Shown here: positions 15,908 through 24,208 of the stretch, one piece after another
Layout of the letters: the number at the start of each line of letters is the position of its first letter
Numbering within the stretch: the first letter of the stretch is position 1
DNA from: G965247775 sp965247775
Lineage (GTDB): Bacteria; Chloroflexota; Dehalococcoidia; Bin125
NCBI GenBank assembly: GCA_965247775.1
Contig: OZ252031.1
Coordinates: 1,860,001 to 1,924,000, forward strand
Length of the DNA stretch: 64,000 nt
Direction: 5' to 3'
Program-made: the position numbers and the translations under genes
Notes under the pieces: model-generated
Databases searched by the model: none
Seen by the model: the letters and a program-made list of their open reading frames with translations, nothing else
Told to the model about the DNA's origin: nothing

Positions 15908-16975
15908 TCACTCGAACATGATCACACTGCGACCGCCCACTCGGCCGGCGGCCAGCCGGTCCGTCGCTTCACCGATCTGGTCCAGCGGCCAGCGCTCGCT
16001 GACCAGGGCGTCGAGGTCCAGCCGGCCGTCGCGGTACCACTGCAGGAAGAGGGGGAAGTCGCGCTCGGGGCGGGCGGAGCCGCCAGCGGAGCCCGACAGC
16101 TGCTTCTCCCCGATGACCAGGTCCAGGGCGTCGATGCTGGCCTCGCCGGTGGGCCAGCCGACGAGCACGGCCATCCCGCCGCGGCTCAGCGTCCAGTCGC
16201 CCGGGCGGGCCATGGCCAGGGCCTGGGCGATGGTGGCGGCGTGGCCGATGCAATCGAAGGCGAAATCAACGCCGCCGCCGCTCAGCTCGCGGACACGAGC
16301 GGTGGCGTCGTCCTCGCGGGCGTTGACGCCGTCCGTGGCGCCGAAGCGAAGAGCGAAGTCCAGCTTGGCGTCGTCCAGGTCCACGGCGATGACGGGAGCG
16401 GCGGCGCGCACGGCGAGCGCGGCGATGGCGCTGAGGCCGACGCCGCCGGCGCCGATTACGACGGCGGCGCTGCCAGCGGGCACATCGGCGGTGTTGATCA
16501 CGGCCCCGGCCCCGGTCATGACGGCGCAGCCGACGATGCTGGCGACGTCGGCGGGGAGGTCGTCCGGGATGGGGACGACGTACTCATGCCGGACGAGGCT
16601 GTGGCCGGACCAGGTGTAGATGCCGTCGAACTCATCGGCGACCGGCTGGCCCTGCCAGCGCGCGGCGGGGACGGGCGGGGGCGGCCCGTCGCCGGGCTGT
16701 GCGTTGCGCCGGTGCCAGGTGAGAAGGACGCGCTGGCCGAGTTGGACGTGGGTGACCCCCGGTCCGACGGCGACAACTTCGGAAGTTGCCTCATGGCCCA
16801 TGAGCAGAGGCCGGTCGTGGGGCTGAGGAGCGCGCATCTGGTGCAGCTGCGAGTGGCAGACGCCGGAGGCGAGGTTGCGGACGAGGACCTCGCCCTCAGC
16901 GGGATCAGGGATCTCGATCTCGTCCACGAGCAGCCGCCGCCCGGCTTGCGGCAGGATGGCGGCTCGGGTCTTCAT
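15908..16975 (-). CDS. MDR-family Zn-dependent alcohol dehydrogenase lacking the structural-zinc lobe
   Basis: 355 residues starting at the ATG at 16975, which overlaps the amidohydrolase stop (ATGA). Catalytic-zinc residues remain: GVCHS, GHEA and the GCAVMTGAG cysteine, as in class III alcohol dehydrogenases. The coenzyme motif is GAGGVGLSAIAAL with acidic VDLDD after it, indicating NAD. Where the structural zinc cysteines (CxxCxxC) normally sit there is a Pro-rich loop (NAQPGDGPPPPVPAARW) without cysteines. The open frame upstream of 16975 belongs to the amidohydrolase strand region and is not taken as coding. Confidence 0.9.
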   Translation of the reverse strand: MKTRAAILPQAGRRLLVDEIEIPDPAEGEVLVRNLASGVCHSQLHQMRAPQPHDRPLLMGHEATSEVVAVGPGVTHVQLGQRVLLTWHRRNAQPGDGPPPPVPAARWQGQPVADEFDGIYTWSGHSLVRHEYVVPIPDDLPADVASIVGCAVMTGAGAVINTADVPAGSAAVVIGAGGVGLSAIAALAVRAAAPVIAVDLDDAKLDFALRFGATDGVNAREDDATARVRELSGGGVDFAFDCIGHAATIAQALAMARPGDWTLSRGGMAVLVGWPTGEASIDALDLVIGEKQLSGSAGGSARPERDFPLFLQWYRDGRLDLDALVSERWPLDQIGEATDRLAAGRVGGRSVIMFE

Positions 16976-18564
16976 GCCGGCCCCAGATCGGGCGGTGCCG
17001 GGGGCGGCGTGGGGGAGGGGGCAGCGGCGACGTTGTACTGGTGCGCGGGCTGGGTGGGCGTCTCGTACCAGGGGCGATAGAAGTCCTGGACGGTGGGCAC
17101 CAGCAGGCCCCCGAGCTGCCAAAGCCGCTCGCCCTCGGGCGACTTGTGGTAGAGCCGCGCGGCAGCGGCACCTAGCTGCCGCATGACCCGGTCCTCGTCG
17201 ACCGTGGTCAGGCGCCCGTGCTCCAGGACGACGCGGCCGTGGATGAGGACGTGCGCGATGTCGGAGGCGTCGGCACGATCGAGGATCACGTCCAGCACGG
17301 GCGTGTTGGCGTAGCGGCCGTCGGGGGCGAAGATCCGGTCGCGGCGAAGCACCAGGAGATCGGCGAAGTGGCCGGGGCGGAGGCTGCCCAACCGCCCCTC
17401 GAAGCCGAGGGCGCGGGCGCCGTTTTCGGCGGCGGCGCGGAGCACGCGCTCGCTGTCCAGGCGGCCCTGATCGATCTGATGGGGAGTGCGCTGGAGGTAG
17501 CAGGCGAGGCGCACTTCCTGGAAGAAGTCCTCGGTATCGGAGAAGGAGATGTTGTCGGTGCCGAAGGCCACGCGGCCGCCGGCGTCCATGATGTCGCGCA
17601 CGCGGGCGATGCCGGTGCAGAGACGCAGGTTGGAGCCGGGGTCGTTCGAGGCGACGGCGCCGGAGTCGGCGAAGACGCCGATCTCCTCGTCGCTCACCCA
17701 GACGAAATGGGCGGCGGTGAAGTCGGGACCGAGGACGCCGAGCCGCTGGAGCCGCTTGACGGCGGGTTCGCCGTGGGCGCTGAGGTTGTACATCATCTCG
17801 GCGCGGGTCTCCAGGACGTGGGAGGTGATGCCGGTGACGTACTCGTCCGCGAGGGCGCGGCTGCGGCGGTAGAGGTCGTCGGAGCAGGACGGGGTCCAGT
17901 CCGGAGCGACGATCACGCGGAGGCGGTCGTCGTGGTCCTGCCAGCGCTCGGCGAGGCTCCGGAAGGCGTCGAAAACGGCGTCGACGGGCCAGGCGTAACC
18001 CATGCCGGATGCCCGCACCTCGGCCGCGAGGTCGCCGGGCAGGCGCGAGAGGAAGCGGCCGTCGTCCTCATGCACGTAGCGGTTCTGGTCGCGGCTGACG
18101 AGGCCGAAGGCGCCACGGAAGCCGATCTCGTCGAAGGCGCGAAGGGCAGCGTCGGCGCCGAAGAACTCGTAGTCCGGCCGGCCGTAGAACATGTTGACGC
18201 AGGCGGTCTGCCCGCCCTTGATGGCGTTCATGAGGGCGTAGAGGGTGACCGTGTAGACGTCCTCCTCGCTGCCGCTGCCGGAGCCGGCGTTCATCTGCAC
18301 GTTGTTGATCTCGAAGACGGTGTCGAAGAGACCGGGCCCGGCGGCGGAGTCGGTGTGGTAGTGGCAGTTGACCCAGCCGGGCATGACGAAGTGGCCGGGG
18401 GAGCCGAGAACCCGCTCGAAGGGGCCGGCGCTCTCCAGCTGCTCGCGCGGGCCGGCGGTGACGATGCGCCGGTCCTCGACGATGAGCGCGCCGTCGGGGA
18501 TCCACGCCTCGTCGCCGAGGGTGACGACGGGGTCGCCCAGAATCAGGAGGCGGGACACAAGCAC
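16972..18564 (-). CDS. amidohydrolase-superfamily protein (TRZ/ATZ-like), copy 1
   Basis: 530 residues. The metal-dependent amidohydrolase barrel shows the HxH pair in WVNCHYHTD, later histidines in GITSHVLETR and AAHFVWVSDEE and the catalytic aspartate in AFGTDNISFSD; the flanking beta-sandwich carries FADLLVLRRDRIF. The expected reaction is hydrolytic deamination or ring/amide cleavage of an N-containing compound. It is closely similar over its length to the gene at 19350-20921, sharing SRDQN-YVHE and CSDDLYRR blocks, so one is a duplicate. A Pro/Ala-rich tail ends the protein. It heads an operon with ADH, LLM and DDN genes. Confidence 0.9.
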   Translation of the reverse strand: MLVSRLLILGDPVVTLGDEAWIPDGALIVEDRRIVTAGPREQLESAGPFERVLGSPGHFVMPGWVNCHYHTDSAAGPGLFDTVFEINNVQMNAGSGSGSEEDVYTVTLYALMNAIKGGQTACVNMFYGRPDYEFFGADAALRAFDEIGFRGAFGLVSRDQNRYVHEDDGRFLSRLPGDLAAEVRASGMGYAWPVDAVFDAFRSLAERWQDHDDRLRVIVAPDWTPSCSDDLYRRSRALADEYVTGITSHVLETRAEMMYNLSAHGEPAVKRLQRLGVLGPDFTAAHFVWVSDEEIGVFADSGAVASNDPGSNLRLCTGIARVRDIMDAGGRVAFGTDNISFSDTEDFFQEVRLACYLQRTPHQIDQGRLDSERVLRAAAENGARALGFEGRLGSLRPGHFADLLVLRRDRIFAPDGRYANTPVLDVILDRADASDIAHVLIHGRVVLEHGRLTTVDEDRVMRQLGAAAARLYHKSPEGERLWQLGGLLVPTVQDFYRPWYETPTQPAHQYNVAAAPSPTPPPAPPDLGPA

Positions 18565-18650
18565 CTCGACTTTCGCAGGAGAGTCTAGCGAGCCGCGGCA
18601 TGGCGTCCGCTGGCCCGTTCGTATACTGCGAGCGGCCGGGAGGGCGTCGC

Positions 18651-18893
18651 GTGGATCGATCGCTGCTCTGGCTCGCCGTGCTGGCCGGCCTGCTGCTTAC
18701 GGCCTGCGGGTCGGGCGGGGAGGCGGCGCGCGAGCCGGACGCGAACCCGGCGGCGCGGGCCGAGAGGGGCGGACAGGCGGCGGCGGCGCGCCGCTTCCAC
18801 ACCGCCTCGACGCTGGCGGACGGGTCTATCCTGCTCACCGGCGGATTCGGCGCGGACGCGGTGGTGGCGACGGCCGAGGTCTACGTGCCGTAG
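18651..18893 (+). CDS. short lipoprotein with one Kelch-like motif
   Basis: 80 residues from the GTG at 18651, which has GGGAGGG upstream. A hydrophobic segment LLWLAVLAGLLLTACGSGG ends in a lipobox (LTAC). The mature part contains one Kelch-type repeat (RRFHTASTLADGSILLTGGF ... TAEVYVP). Kelch propellers need several repeats, so the gene is probably a truncated remnant of a larger surface protein, or a stand-alone short lipoprotein. It lies divergent from the amidohydrolase operon and just ahead of the VOC gene. Confidence 0.6.
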   Translation: MDRSLLWLAVLAGLLLTACGSGGEAAREPDANPAARAERGGQAAAARRFHTASTLADGSILLTGGFGADAVVATAEVYVP

Positions 18894-18929
18894 CGCCGCC
18901 GCGAGGCGCAGCAGGGCGGGGAGAACAGC

Positions 18930-19343
18930 GTGCGGGTTCTGGGAATCCACCACATCGGCGCGGGCGTGGAGCAACTCGAGGCGGTGGAAGATCTGCTTCT
19001 GCGGCTGACGGGCGTGGAGTCCGAGCGGGGCCGGCCGCCGCCCGGCTCCGACCTGAGCTTCGGCATGATGGGCTTCGGCCGTTGCGAGCTGGAGCTGATG
19101 GAGCCGTCGCGGGCGGACTCGGTGGTGGGGCGCTTTCTGTCGCGTCGGGGCGAGGGGCTGCACCACATCGCCTTCGAGGTGGACGACGTCCGCGCCGCGA
19201 TGGCGCACGCGCGCGACCTGGGGCTGGATGTGCTCAGCGAAGAGCCGCTGCCGGGCGTGAACGGGACGCTGACGGCCTTCGTGCACCCGTCGGGGACGCA
19301 CGGGATGCTGATCGAATTCGTGCAAGCGCCGGACGAAACGTAG
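18930..19343 (+). CDS. VOC family protein (methylmalonyl-CoA epimerase/glyoxalase-like)
   Basis: 137 residues starting at GTG. The first module begins VLGIHHIGAGVEQLE; the second is GLHHIAFEVDDVRAAMAHAR, ending with HGMLIEFVQ. His of IHHI, Glu of CELELMEP, His of LHHIAF and Glu of LIEFV are the likely metal ligands, all present. A family-level assignment only. It sits between the two amidohydrolase loci and converges on the second one with 6 bases between stops. Confidence 0.82.
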   Translation: MRVLGIHHIGAGVEQLEAVEDLLLRLTGVESERGRPPPGSDLSFGMMGFGRCELELMEPSRADSVVGRFLSRRGEGLHHIAFEVDDVRAAMAHARDLGLDVLSEEPLPGVNGTLTAFVHPSGTHGMLIEFVQAPDET

Positions 19344-19349
19344 GGGCGG

Positions 19350-20921
19350 TCAGGAGGTGGATGGTGGCGCCCGCTCGCTGCGCGGCGGCGGTCGGGCGAT
19401 GTTGTAGAGATGCGCCGGATCCACCGCCGCGCCGTACCAGGGGCGGTAGAAGTCGTTGATGTAGGGCAGGGTGGCGTCGCCCAGCTCCGCGCCGCGGGCG
19501 ACTTCCGGCGTGACCGTGAAGACGCGCTCGGTGGCGCGGTCCCAGTCGGCGCGGATCTTGTCCTCATCGACGACGGTGATGCGGCCTTCGTCCAGGACGA
19601 CGCGGCCGTTGATCAGGACGCTGTCGATGTCCTGGGACTCGGCGCGATCGAGGATGAGGTCGAGCACGGGCGTGCGGACGTAGCGGCGGCGGGGCGAGAA
19701 GATGCGGTCCTTCTTGATCACCAGCAGGTCGGCGAAGGCGCCGGGGGCGAGCCGCCCCACCTTGCCCTCGAAGCGGACCCCACACGCCCCGGCGCGGCCG
19801 ATGGTGCGCAGCGTCTGCTCGCTGTCCATGCGCCCCACCTCGAAGTCGTGGGGGCGGCGCTGGAGGTAGAGGCCCAGGCGCAGCTCCTGGAACATGTCCT
19901 CGCGATCGGAGAAGCAGATGCCGTCGGTGCCGAGGCCCATGAGGCCGCCGGCCTCGGTGATGTCGCGGAACCGGGCGATGCCGCTGGAGAGGCGCAGGTT
20001 GGAGCCGGGGTCGTAGGAGGCGACCGCGCCGGAGTCGGCGAAGATCGGGATCTCCTCGTCGCTGACCCAGACGAAGTGGGGCAGGGAGACGTCGGGGCCG
20101 AGCAGGCCGATGTTCATCAGCCGCTCGACGGCGGGCTGCCCGTAGCTGCGCTGGTGGAACATCATCTCCGCGCGCGTCTCGAGGCAGTGGGTGGCGATGC
20201 CGGTGGCGTACTCGTCGGCGGCGCGGCGGCAGCGGCGGTAGAGGTCGTCGGAGCAGGCGGGGGTCCAGTCCGGGGCGCAGATGACCCGCAGGCGGTCGTC
20301 GCGGCCGTCCCAATCCCGGACGAGTTGGTCGTAGACGCCGAAGACGCGGTCCAGGGGCCAGGCGTAGCCCATGTTGGACGCGGTGATCTCGGCGGCCAGG
20401 TCCTTCGGCAAGCGAGCGAGGAACCGCTCGTTGGGCTCGTGGACGTAGTTGTTCTGGTCGCGGCTAACGAGGCCGAAGGCGGTGCGCAGGCCGGCGGTCT
20501 CGTAGGCGCGGAGGGCGGCGTTGGCGCCGAAGTCGGGCAGCTGCGGCCGGCCATAGTACATGTCGATGGTGGCGGTCTGGCCGCCACGGATGCAGGTGAG
20601 CAGGCCCTGCAGGACGCCGAGATAGAGATCCTGCTCGTCGATGGCTGCGCCCTGGAGGTACATGTTGGCGCGCTCGAAGACGTGCTCGAACAAGCCGGGG
20701 CCGATGGCCGTCTCGCAGTGGTAGTGGCAGTTGACGAATCCGGGCATGACGAAGTGATCAGCGGAGCCGATGACGCGGTCGAAGGCGCCCTGGGACTCCA
20801 GCTCGACGCGGGGCCCAACGGCGGTGATCGTCTTGTCCTGAACGATGAGTGCGCCGTCGCTGATCACGCCCTCGGCGTCGAGGGCGATGATGGGGTCGCC
20901 CCGGATCAGGTATCGCGGCAT
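19350..20921 (-). CDS. amidohydrolase-superfamily protein (TRZ/ATZ-like), copy 2
   Basis: 523 residues. HxH in FVNCHYHCE, His in GIATHCLETR, His in LPHFVWVSDEE and Asp in GLGTDGICFSD form the metal/catalytic set of the superfamily. It is a clear paralog of the protein at 16972-18564. The ATG at 20921 lies 16 bases behind the ABC-ATPase stop, so it is the last gene of the SBP-permease-ATPase operon; this links the hydrolase to the imported substrate. Substrate unknown; deamination or ring opening of an aminopyrimidine-like or triazine-like compound is a reasonable guess. Confidence 0.9.
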   Translation of the reverse strand: MPRYLIRGDPIIALDAEGVISDGALIVQDKTITAVGPRVELESQGAFDRVIGSADHFVMPGFVNCHYHCETAIGPGLFEHVFERANMYLQGAAIDEQDLYLGVLQGLLTCIRGGQTATIDMYYGRPQLPDFGANAALRAYETAGLRTAFGLVSRDQNNYVHEPNERFLARLPKDLAAEITASNMGYAWPLDRVFGVYDQLVRDWDGRDDRLRVICAPDWTPACSDDLYRRCRRAADEYATGIATHCLETRAEMMFHQRSYGQPAVERLMNIGLLGPDVSLPHFVWVSDEEIPIFADSGAVASYDPGSNLRLSSGIARFRDITEAGGLMGLGTDGICFSDREDMFQELRLGLYLQRRPHDFEVGRMDSEQTLRTIGRAGACGVRFEGKVGRLAPGAFADLLVIKKDRIFSPRRRYVRTPVLDLILDRAESQDIDSVLINGRVVLDEGRITVVDEDKIRADWDRATERVFTVTPEVARGAELGDATLPYINDFYRPWYGAAVDPAHLYNIARPPPRSERAPPSTS

Positions 20922-20937
20922 GGCGTCCCTCCCTGCG

Positions 20938-21741
20938 CTAGGCGCGTTGCGCCTGGTCGGCCCGCGCGCGGGCGCTTTCCTCATGCAGGGACTGGACGAG
21001 TCGCGCTTCCAGTTCGAGGAACTGACGGTCGGCCATGATGTCGAGGCTGCGCGGGCGGGCGATGGGGACGTCGAGTTCGAGCTTGACCGTGGCGGGGCGG
21101 GCGGTGAGCACGTAGACCCGGTCGGCGAGGAAGACGGCCTCGCGGATGTCGTGGGTGATGAGGAAGACGGTCCACTTGAACTGGCCCCAAACCTGCTCCA
21201 GCCAGCCCTGCATCTCGGTGCGAGTGAGGGCGTCGAGGGCGCCGAAGGGCTCGTCCAGGAGGATGACGCTGCGCTCCTGCACGACGGTGCGCAGGAGGGC
21301 GGCGCGCTGGCGCATGCCGCCGGAGAGTTCGTAGGGGTAGGAACGCTCGAAGCCGGAGAGGCCGAAGGTCTCGAAGAGGGGCCGCGCACGCGCGCGCGCG
21401 TCGTGCTTGCCCATGCCCTGGACTTCCAGACCGATGGTGGTGTTGTCCAGGATGCGACGCCAGGGGAAGAGCAGATCCTTCTGCGGCATGTAAGCGAAGT
21501 GCGACGCCTTGCCGCGTTCGGTCGCGGGTTCGCCGTCGACGAGAACCTGGCCGCCGCTGGCGTCTTCCAGCCCGGCCATGATGTTGAACATCGTGCTCTT
21601 GCCGCAGCCGCTGGGCCCGATGATGGAGACGAATTCGCCGTTGGCGGCGTGGATGTCGAGGTTGCGCAGAACCTCGAGGGGACCTTCCTTGAGCGGGAAG
21701 GATTTCTGCAGGCCGCGGAGTTCGATCTTTGCTGCGGGCAT
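20938..21741 (-). CDS. ABC transporter ATP-binding protein (NitT/TauT type)
   Basis: 267 residues. Walker A GPSGCGKST near residue 43, Q-loop AYMPQKDLLFPW, signature ELSGGMRQRAALLRT, Walker B VILLDEPFGALD and the switch histidine in ITHDIREAV are all intact. The sequence type is that of SsuB/TauB/ThiZ-like ATPases, which pair with one permease and an NMT1-like binding protein. It follows the permease with 2 bases between them. Confidence 0.93.
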   Translation of the reverse strand: MPAAKIELRGLQKSFPLKEGPLEVLRNLDIHAANGEFVSIIGPSGCGKSTMFNIMAGLEDASGGQVLVDGEPATERGKASHFAYMPQKDLLFPWRRILDNTTIGLEVQGMGKHDARARARPLFETFGLSGFERSYPYELSGGMRQRAALLRTVVQERSVILLDEPFGALDALTRTEMQGWLEQVWGQFKWTVFLITHDIREAVFLADRVYVLTARPATVKLELDVPIARPRSLDIMADRQFLELEARLVQSLHEESARARADQAQRA

Positions 21742-21743
21742 GC

Positions 21744-22625
21744 TCAGGTGTTGGCCCGGCGAGTGGCGAAGTACCAGGGGATGGTGAGGCGCTGGACGAG
21801 GTAGGTGAGAGTAAAGAGGAAGACGCTGACGGCGATGATGACGAAGACGGCGGCGATCACGAGGTCCACGCGGAAGGCGCTTTGCTGCTGCAGGATGAAG
21901 ATGCCCAGGCCGTTGCGAGCGCCGGCGTACTCGGCGAAGATCGCGCCGATGACGCTGTAGACAATGGCGATGCGCAAGCCGGAGAAGAAGCTGGGCAGAG
22001 CGCTGGGCAGGCGCACCTTGCGGAAGATCTGCCAGCGGCTGGCGCCCATCGACTGGAGCAGGTTGGACGCTTCCCGCTCGGACGAGGCGAAGCCGTCGAC
22101 CCAGCCGACGGTGATGGGAAAGAAGGTGATCAGGGCCACCAGGATGATCTTGGGGGTGAGGCCGAAGCCGAACCAGATGATCATGAGCGGCGCCAGCACA
22201 ATGAGGGGGACGGTCTGCGTGGCGACGAGGACGGGGTACAGCGCGCGCCGGACCAGCATGGAGAAGTCGATCAGCACGGCGAAGGTGGTGGAGACGGCGA
22301 GGGAGACGGAGAAGCCGATCGCCGTTTCCTGGAGGGTCGGCTTGGTGTTCTTCCAGAGGAGATCGCGAAACTCCCAGCCTTCACGGAAGACGCGATCCGG
22401 CGAGGGCAGCACTGCGGGACGGATGCCGCTGAGGTCGACGTAGAGCCACCAGGCTCCGAAGAGGAGCCCGGCTGCGATGAGGGCGGGGATGACGTTCGCA
22501 GCCAGGCGGCGACGCCCAACGAGGAACGCGGAGCCGCGCCCCAGGGACGAGGCCACCCGTGTAGCCGGCGGCGCGTTGAGCCAGGCCAATCCACCTACCT
22601 CCGAACGCGCGTCGCGCGCGCCCAC
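21744..22625 (-). CDS. ABC transporter permease (NitT/TauT type)
   Basis: 293 residues with about six membrane segments. The first is AANVIPALIAAGLLFGAWWL, then PLIVLAPLMIIWFGFGLTPK, and the last near VIAAVFVIIAVSVFLFTLTY. The cytoplasmic coupling loop EASNLLQSMGASRWQIFRKV has the EAA pattern (EAxxxxGAS). It is the single permease of the operon and is followed directly by the ATPase. A gap of about 90 bases separates it from the binding-protein gene. Confidence 0.92.
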   Translation of the reverse strand: MGARDARSEVGGLAWLNAPPATRVASSLGRGSAFLVGRRRLAANVIPALIAAGLLFGAWWLYVDLSGIRPAVLPSPDRVFREGWEFRDLLWKNTKPTLQETAIGFSVSLAVSTTFAVLIDFSMLVRRALYPVLVATQTVPLIVLAPLMIIWFGFGLTPKIILVALITFFPITVGWVDGFASSEREASNLLQSMGASRWQIFRKVRLPSALPSFFSGLRIAIVYSVIGAIFAEYAGARNGLGIFILQQQSAFRVDLVIAAVFVIIAVSVFLFTLTYLVQRLTIPWYFATRRANT

Positions 22626-22716
22626 GCCTCCCCTGGCAGCGTAGCGCCCTCAGCCGAAGCGCCCGGCCCTGGCGACGCGGATGCGTCGCCGGGGCGCTGC
22701 TGCGGGGCGCGGTGGC

Positions 22717-23931
22717 CTAGAGGTAGGCGTTGGTGAAGAACTGGGCGTAGTCCGGTTCCGCCGCCAGGGGATCCCCGTTCTCGTCGGCCAGGGCGCCGAT
22801 CTCAAAGAGGAACTTGGGGAAGTCGGTCCAGAGCTGCAAGGTCTGGGTGCCAAAGTTCCCGTAGTCATCGAGCATGTACTGCGTCGCCAGCAACTCGGAG
22901 CTGCCGCGCGCGAGTGCGCGGGCGTCGGCGAGGGTATCGGCGTTGGCGTCGACGAGGACGTCGGCGGTGCCAGCGGGGTCCGCGATGACGTCCTCGAAGC
23001 CGCGCTTGGTGGCGCGGACGAAGCCGCCGGCCAGTTCCGGGTTGGCCGTCATCCACTCCGTGTTGCCCATGAGGACCACGGCGTACCAGTCCGGGAAGCC
23101 GAAGTCGCGGAAGTGCATCTCCCGGATGTCCTCGCCGCGCATGGCGAAATCAACGCCCTCCCAGGTCACGAAGGCCCAGGCGAAATCGGCGTCGCCGCTG
23201 AGGACGGCTTCGTAGGCGAAGGTGTTGAGGGTCACGGCGTCGAAGTCACCCGTGCCGCCATCGGCCTGGATGATGCGGCTGATGATGGGCGCTTCAAAGG
23301 GGGCGCCGAAGCCGGCGTAGGTGGCGCCGTCCAGGTCCGCGGGCCCGCTGATCGGGCCGCCGCCGCGGTAGACGAGGGCGCTCGCGGGGCGCTGCAGAAT
23401 GGGCAGCACGGAGGCGATGGGCAGGCCGGCGAGCACGGAGAAGGGGACGCTGGTTCCGAAGGAGATGCCGAAGTTAGCCTGACCCGCGCCCACGAGCGTG
23501 TCCGGCGAGACATTGTTGTAGGGGAGGATGTCGATCTCGATCCCCTCCTCCGCGTAGTAGCCGCGCGCGTTGGCGACGTGGAAGCCCGTGTGATTGGTGT
23601 TGGGTACCCAGTCCAGGGCGAAGTTCACGGTCTCCAATGCCGGTGCCGCCGCGGACTCGGGCTCGGGAGCGGGGGGGGCTTCCGGCTCGGCTTGTGCCGG
23701 GGCCGGGGGGTCCGGGGCGGCGGCGGGGGCCGGGGCGGTGGCGGTGGCCGGAGCGGCGGCAGGGGCCGGGGCGGCGGCGGGGGCTTCGGCGACGGCGGCG
23801 CCGTCGTCGTCATCGCCGCAGCCGACCAGGGCCAGGCCGGCGGCGCCGACGCCCGCGCGCGCGCTGAGCGACAGCATGCGGCGGCGGCTGAGGCGGTGCC
23901 TACTGAGGGGGTTCCAGGGGTGCTCGTTCAT
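22717..23931 (-). CDS. ABC transporter substrate-binding lipoprotein (NMT1/THI5-like)
   Basis: 404 residues. A twin-arginine-like start (SRRRMLSLSARAG) leads to a lipobox LALVGC, then an Asp run and a long Ala/Pro spacer to about residue 98. The binding domain begins VNFALDWVPNTNHTGFHVAN, the DW-PNTNHTG block typical of THI5/ThiY and RibY-like proteins, which bind thiamine pyrimidines or flavins. No TPP- or FMN-riboswitch is recognisable upstream; instead there is a promoter with a palindrome in its spacer. With the permease, ATPase and amidohydrolase it forms one operon. Confidence 0.92.
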   Translation of the reverse strand: MNEHPWNPLSRHRLSRRRMLSLSARAGVGAAGLALVGCGDDDDGAAVAEAPAAAPAPAAAPATATAPAPAAAPDPPAPAQAEPEAPPAPEPESAAAPALETVNFALDWVPNTNHTGFHVANARGYYAEEGIEIDILPYNNVSPDTLVGAGQANFGISFGTSVPFSVLAGLPIASVLPILQRPASALVYRGGGPISGPADLDGATYAGFGAPFEAPIISRIIQADGGTGDFDAVTLNTFAYEAVLSGDADFAWAFVTWEGVDFAMRGEDIREMHFRDFGFPDWYAVVLMGNTEWMTANPELAGGFVRATKRGFEDVIADPAGTADVLVDANADTLADARALARGSSELLATQYMLDDYGNFGTQTLQLWTDFPKFLFEIGALADENGDPLAAEPDYAQFFTNAYL

Positions 23932-24052
23932 TCTGTTCCTCCTGCCTGCGCGTGGCCCGATCCCGCCGGCGGCCCAAGGTGAGCCGTTTTCTTCGAGCCA
24001 GCGCTCAGCATGGCCACAGCGTAATGGGTTTATGGCGAGTCACGTGAAGAAA

Positions 24053-24080
24053 ATAACACTAATCCCACCAGGATTATCAA
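24053..24080 (-). promoter_or_regulatory. promoter of the THI5-like ABC operon with operator palindrome
   Basis: On the minus strand TTGATA (24080-24075) and TGTTAT (24058-24053) are 16 bases apart, about 120 bases before the binding-protein ATG. The palindrome TAATCC-N5-GGATTA at 24060-24076 fills the spacer, the classical site for a repressor. The segment is AT-rich against a very GC-rich background. Confidence 0.5.
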
Positions 24081-24124
24081 GATTCCCAGGAGGTAACGGC
24101 TACGTCCCGCGAATAAATTTGAGA

Positions 24125-24138
24125 TCCGACATGTCGGA
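24125..24138. promoter_or_regulatory. 14-bp perfect palindrome upstream of the ABC operon promoter
   Basis: TCCGACATGTCGGA is fully self-complementary and lies about 45 bases upstream of the -35 box of the putative ABC promoter, in the same 277-base gene-free stretch. It could be an activator or second operator site. Confidence 0.35.
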
Positions 24139-24208
24139 GATTCGCCGGCGAGTCGAGTGCGCGGCTCCCTCGACCATGGCCGGCAAGCCGGCGGGCACGG
24201 GCCGGCGG

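Noticed and set aside
17218..21038. Two long plus-strand open frames opposite the amidohydrolase genes
   Set aside because: Same antisense effect; no ribosome-binding site or recognisable domain.
23640..23810. A GGGGCGGCGGC-rich stretch that looks like a repeat array
   Set aside because: It encodes the Ala/Pro linker of the binding lipoprotein; units are irregular. No CRISPR array exists in the window.
23932..24208. TPP or FMN riboswitch ahead of the THI5-like binding protein
   Set aside because: No THI-box or RFN-element conserved segments could be found; the region instead shows a sigma70-like promoter with palindromes.
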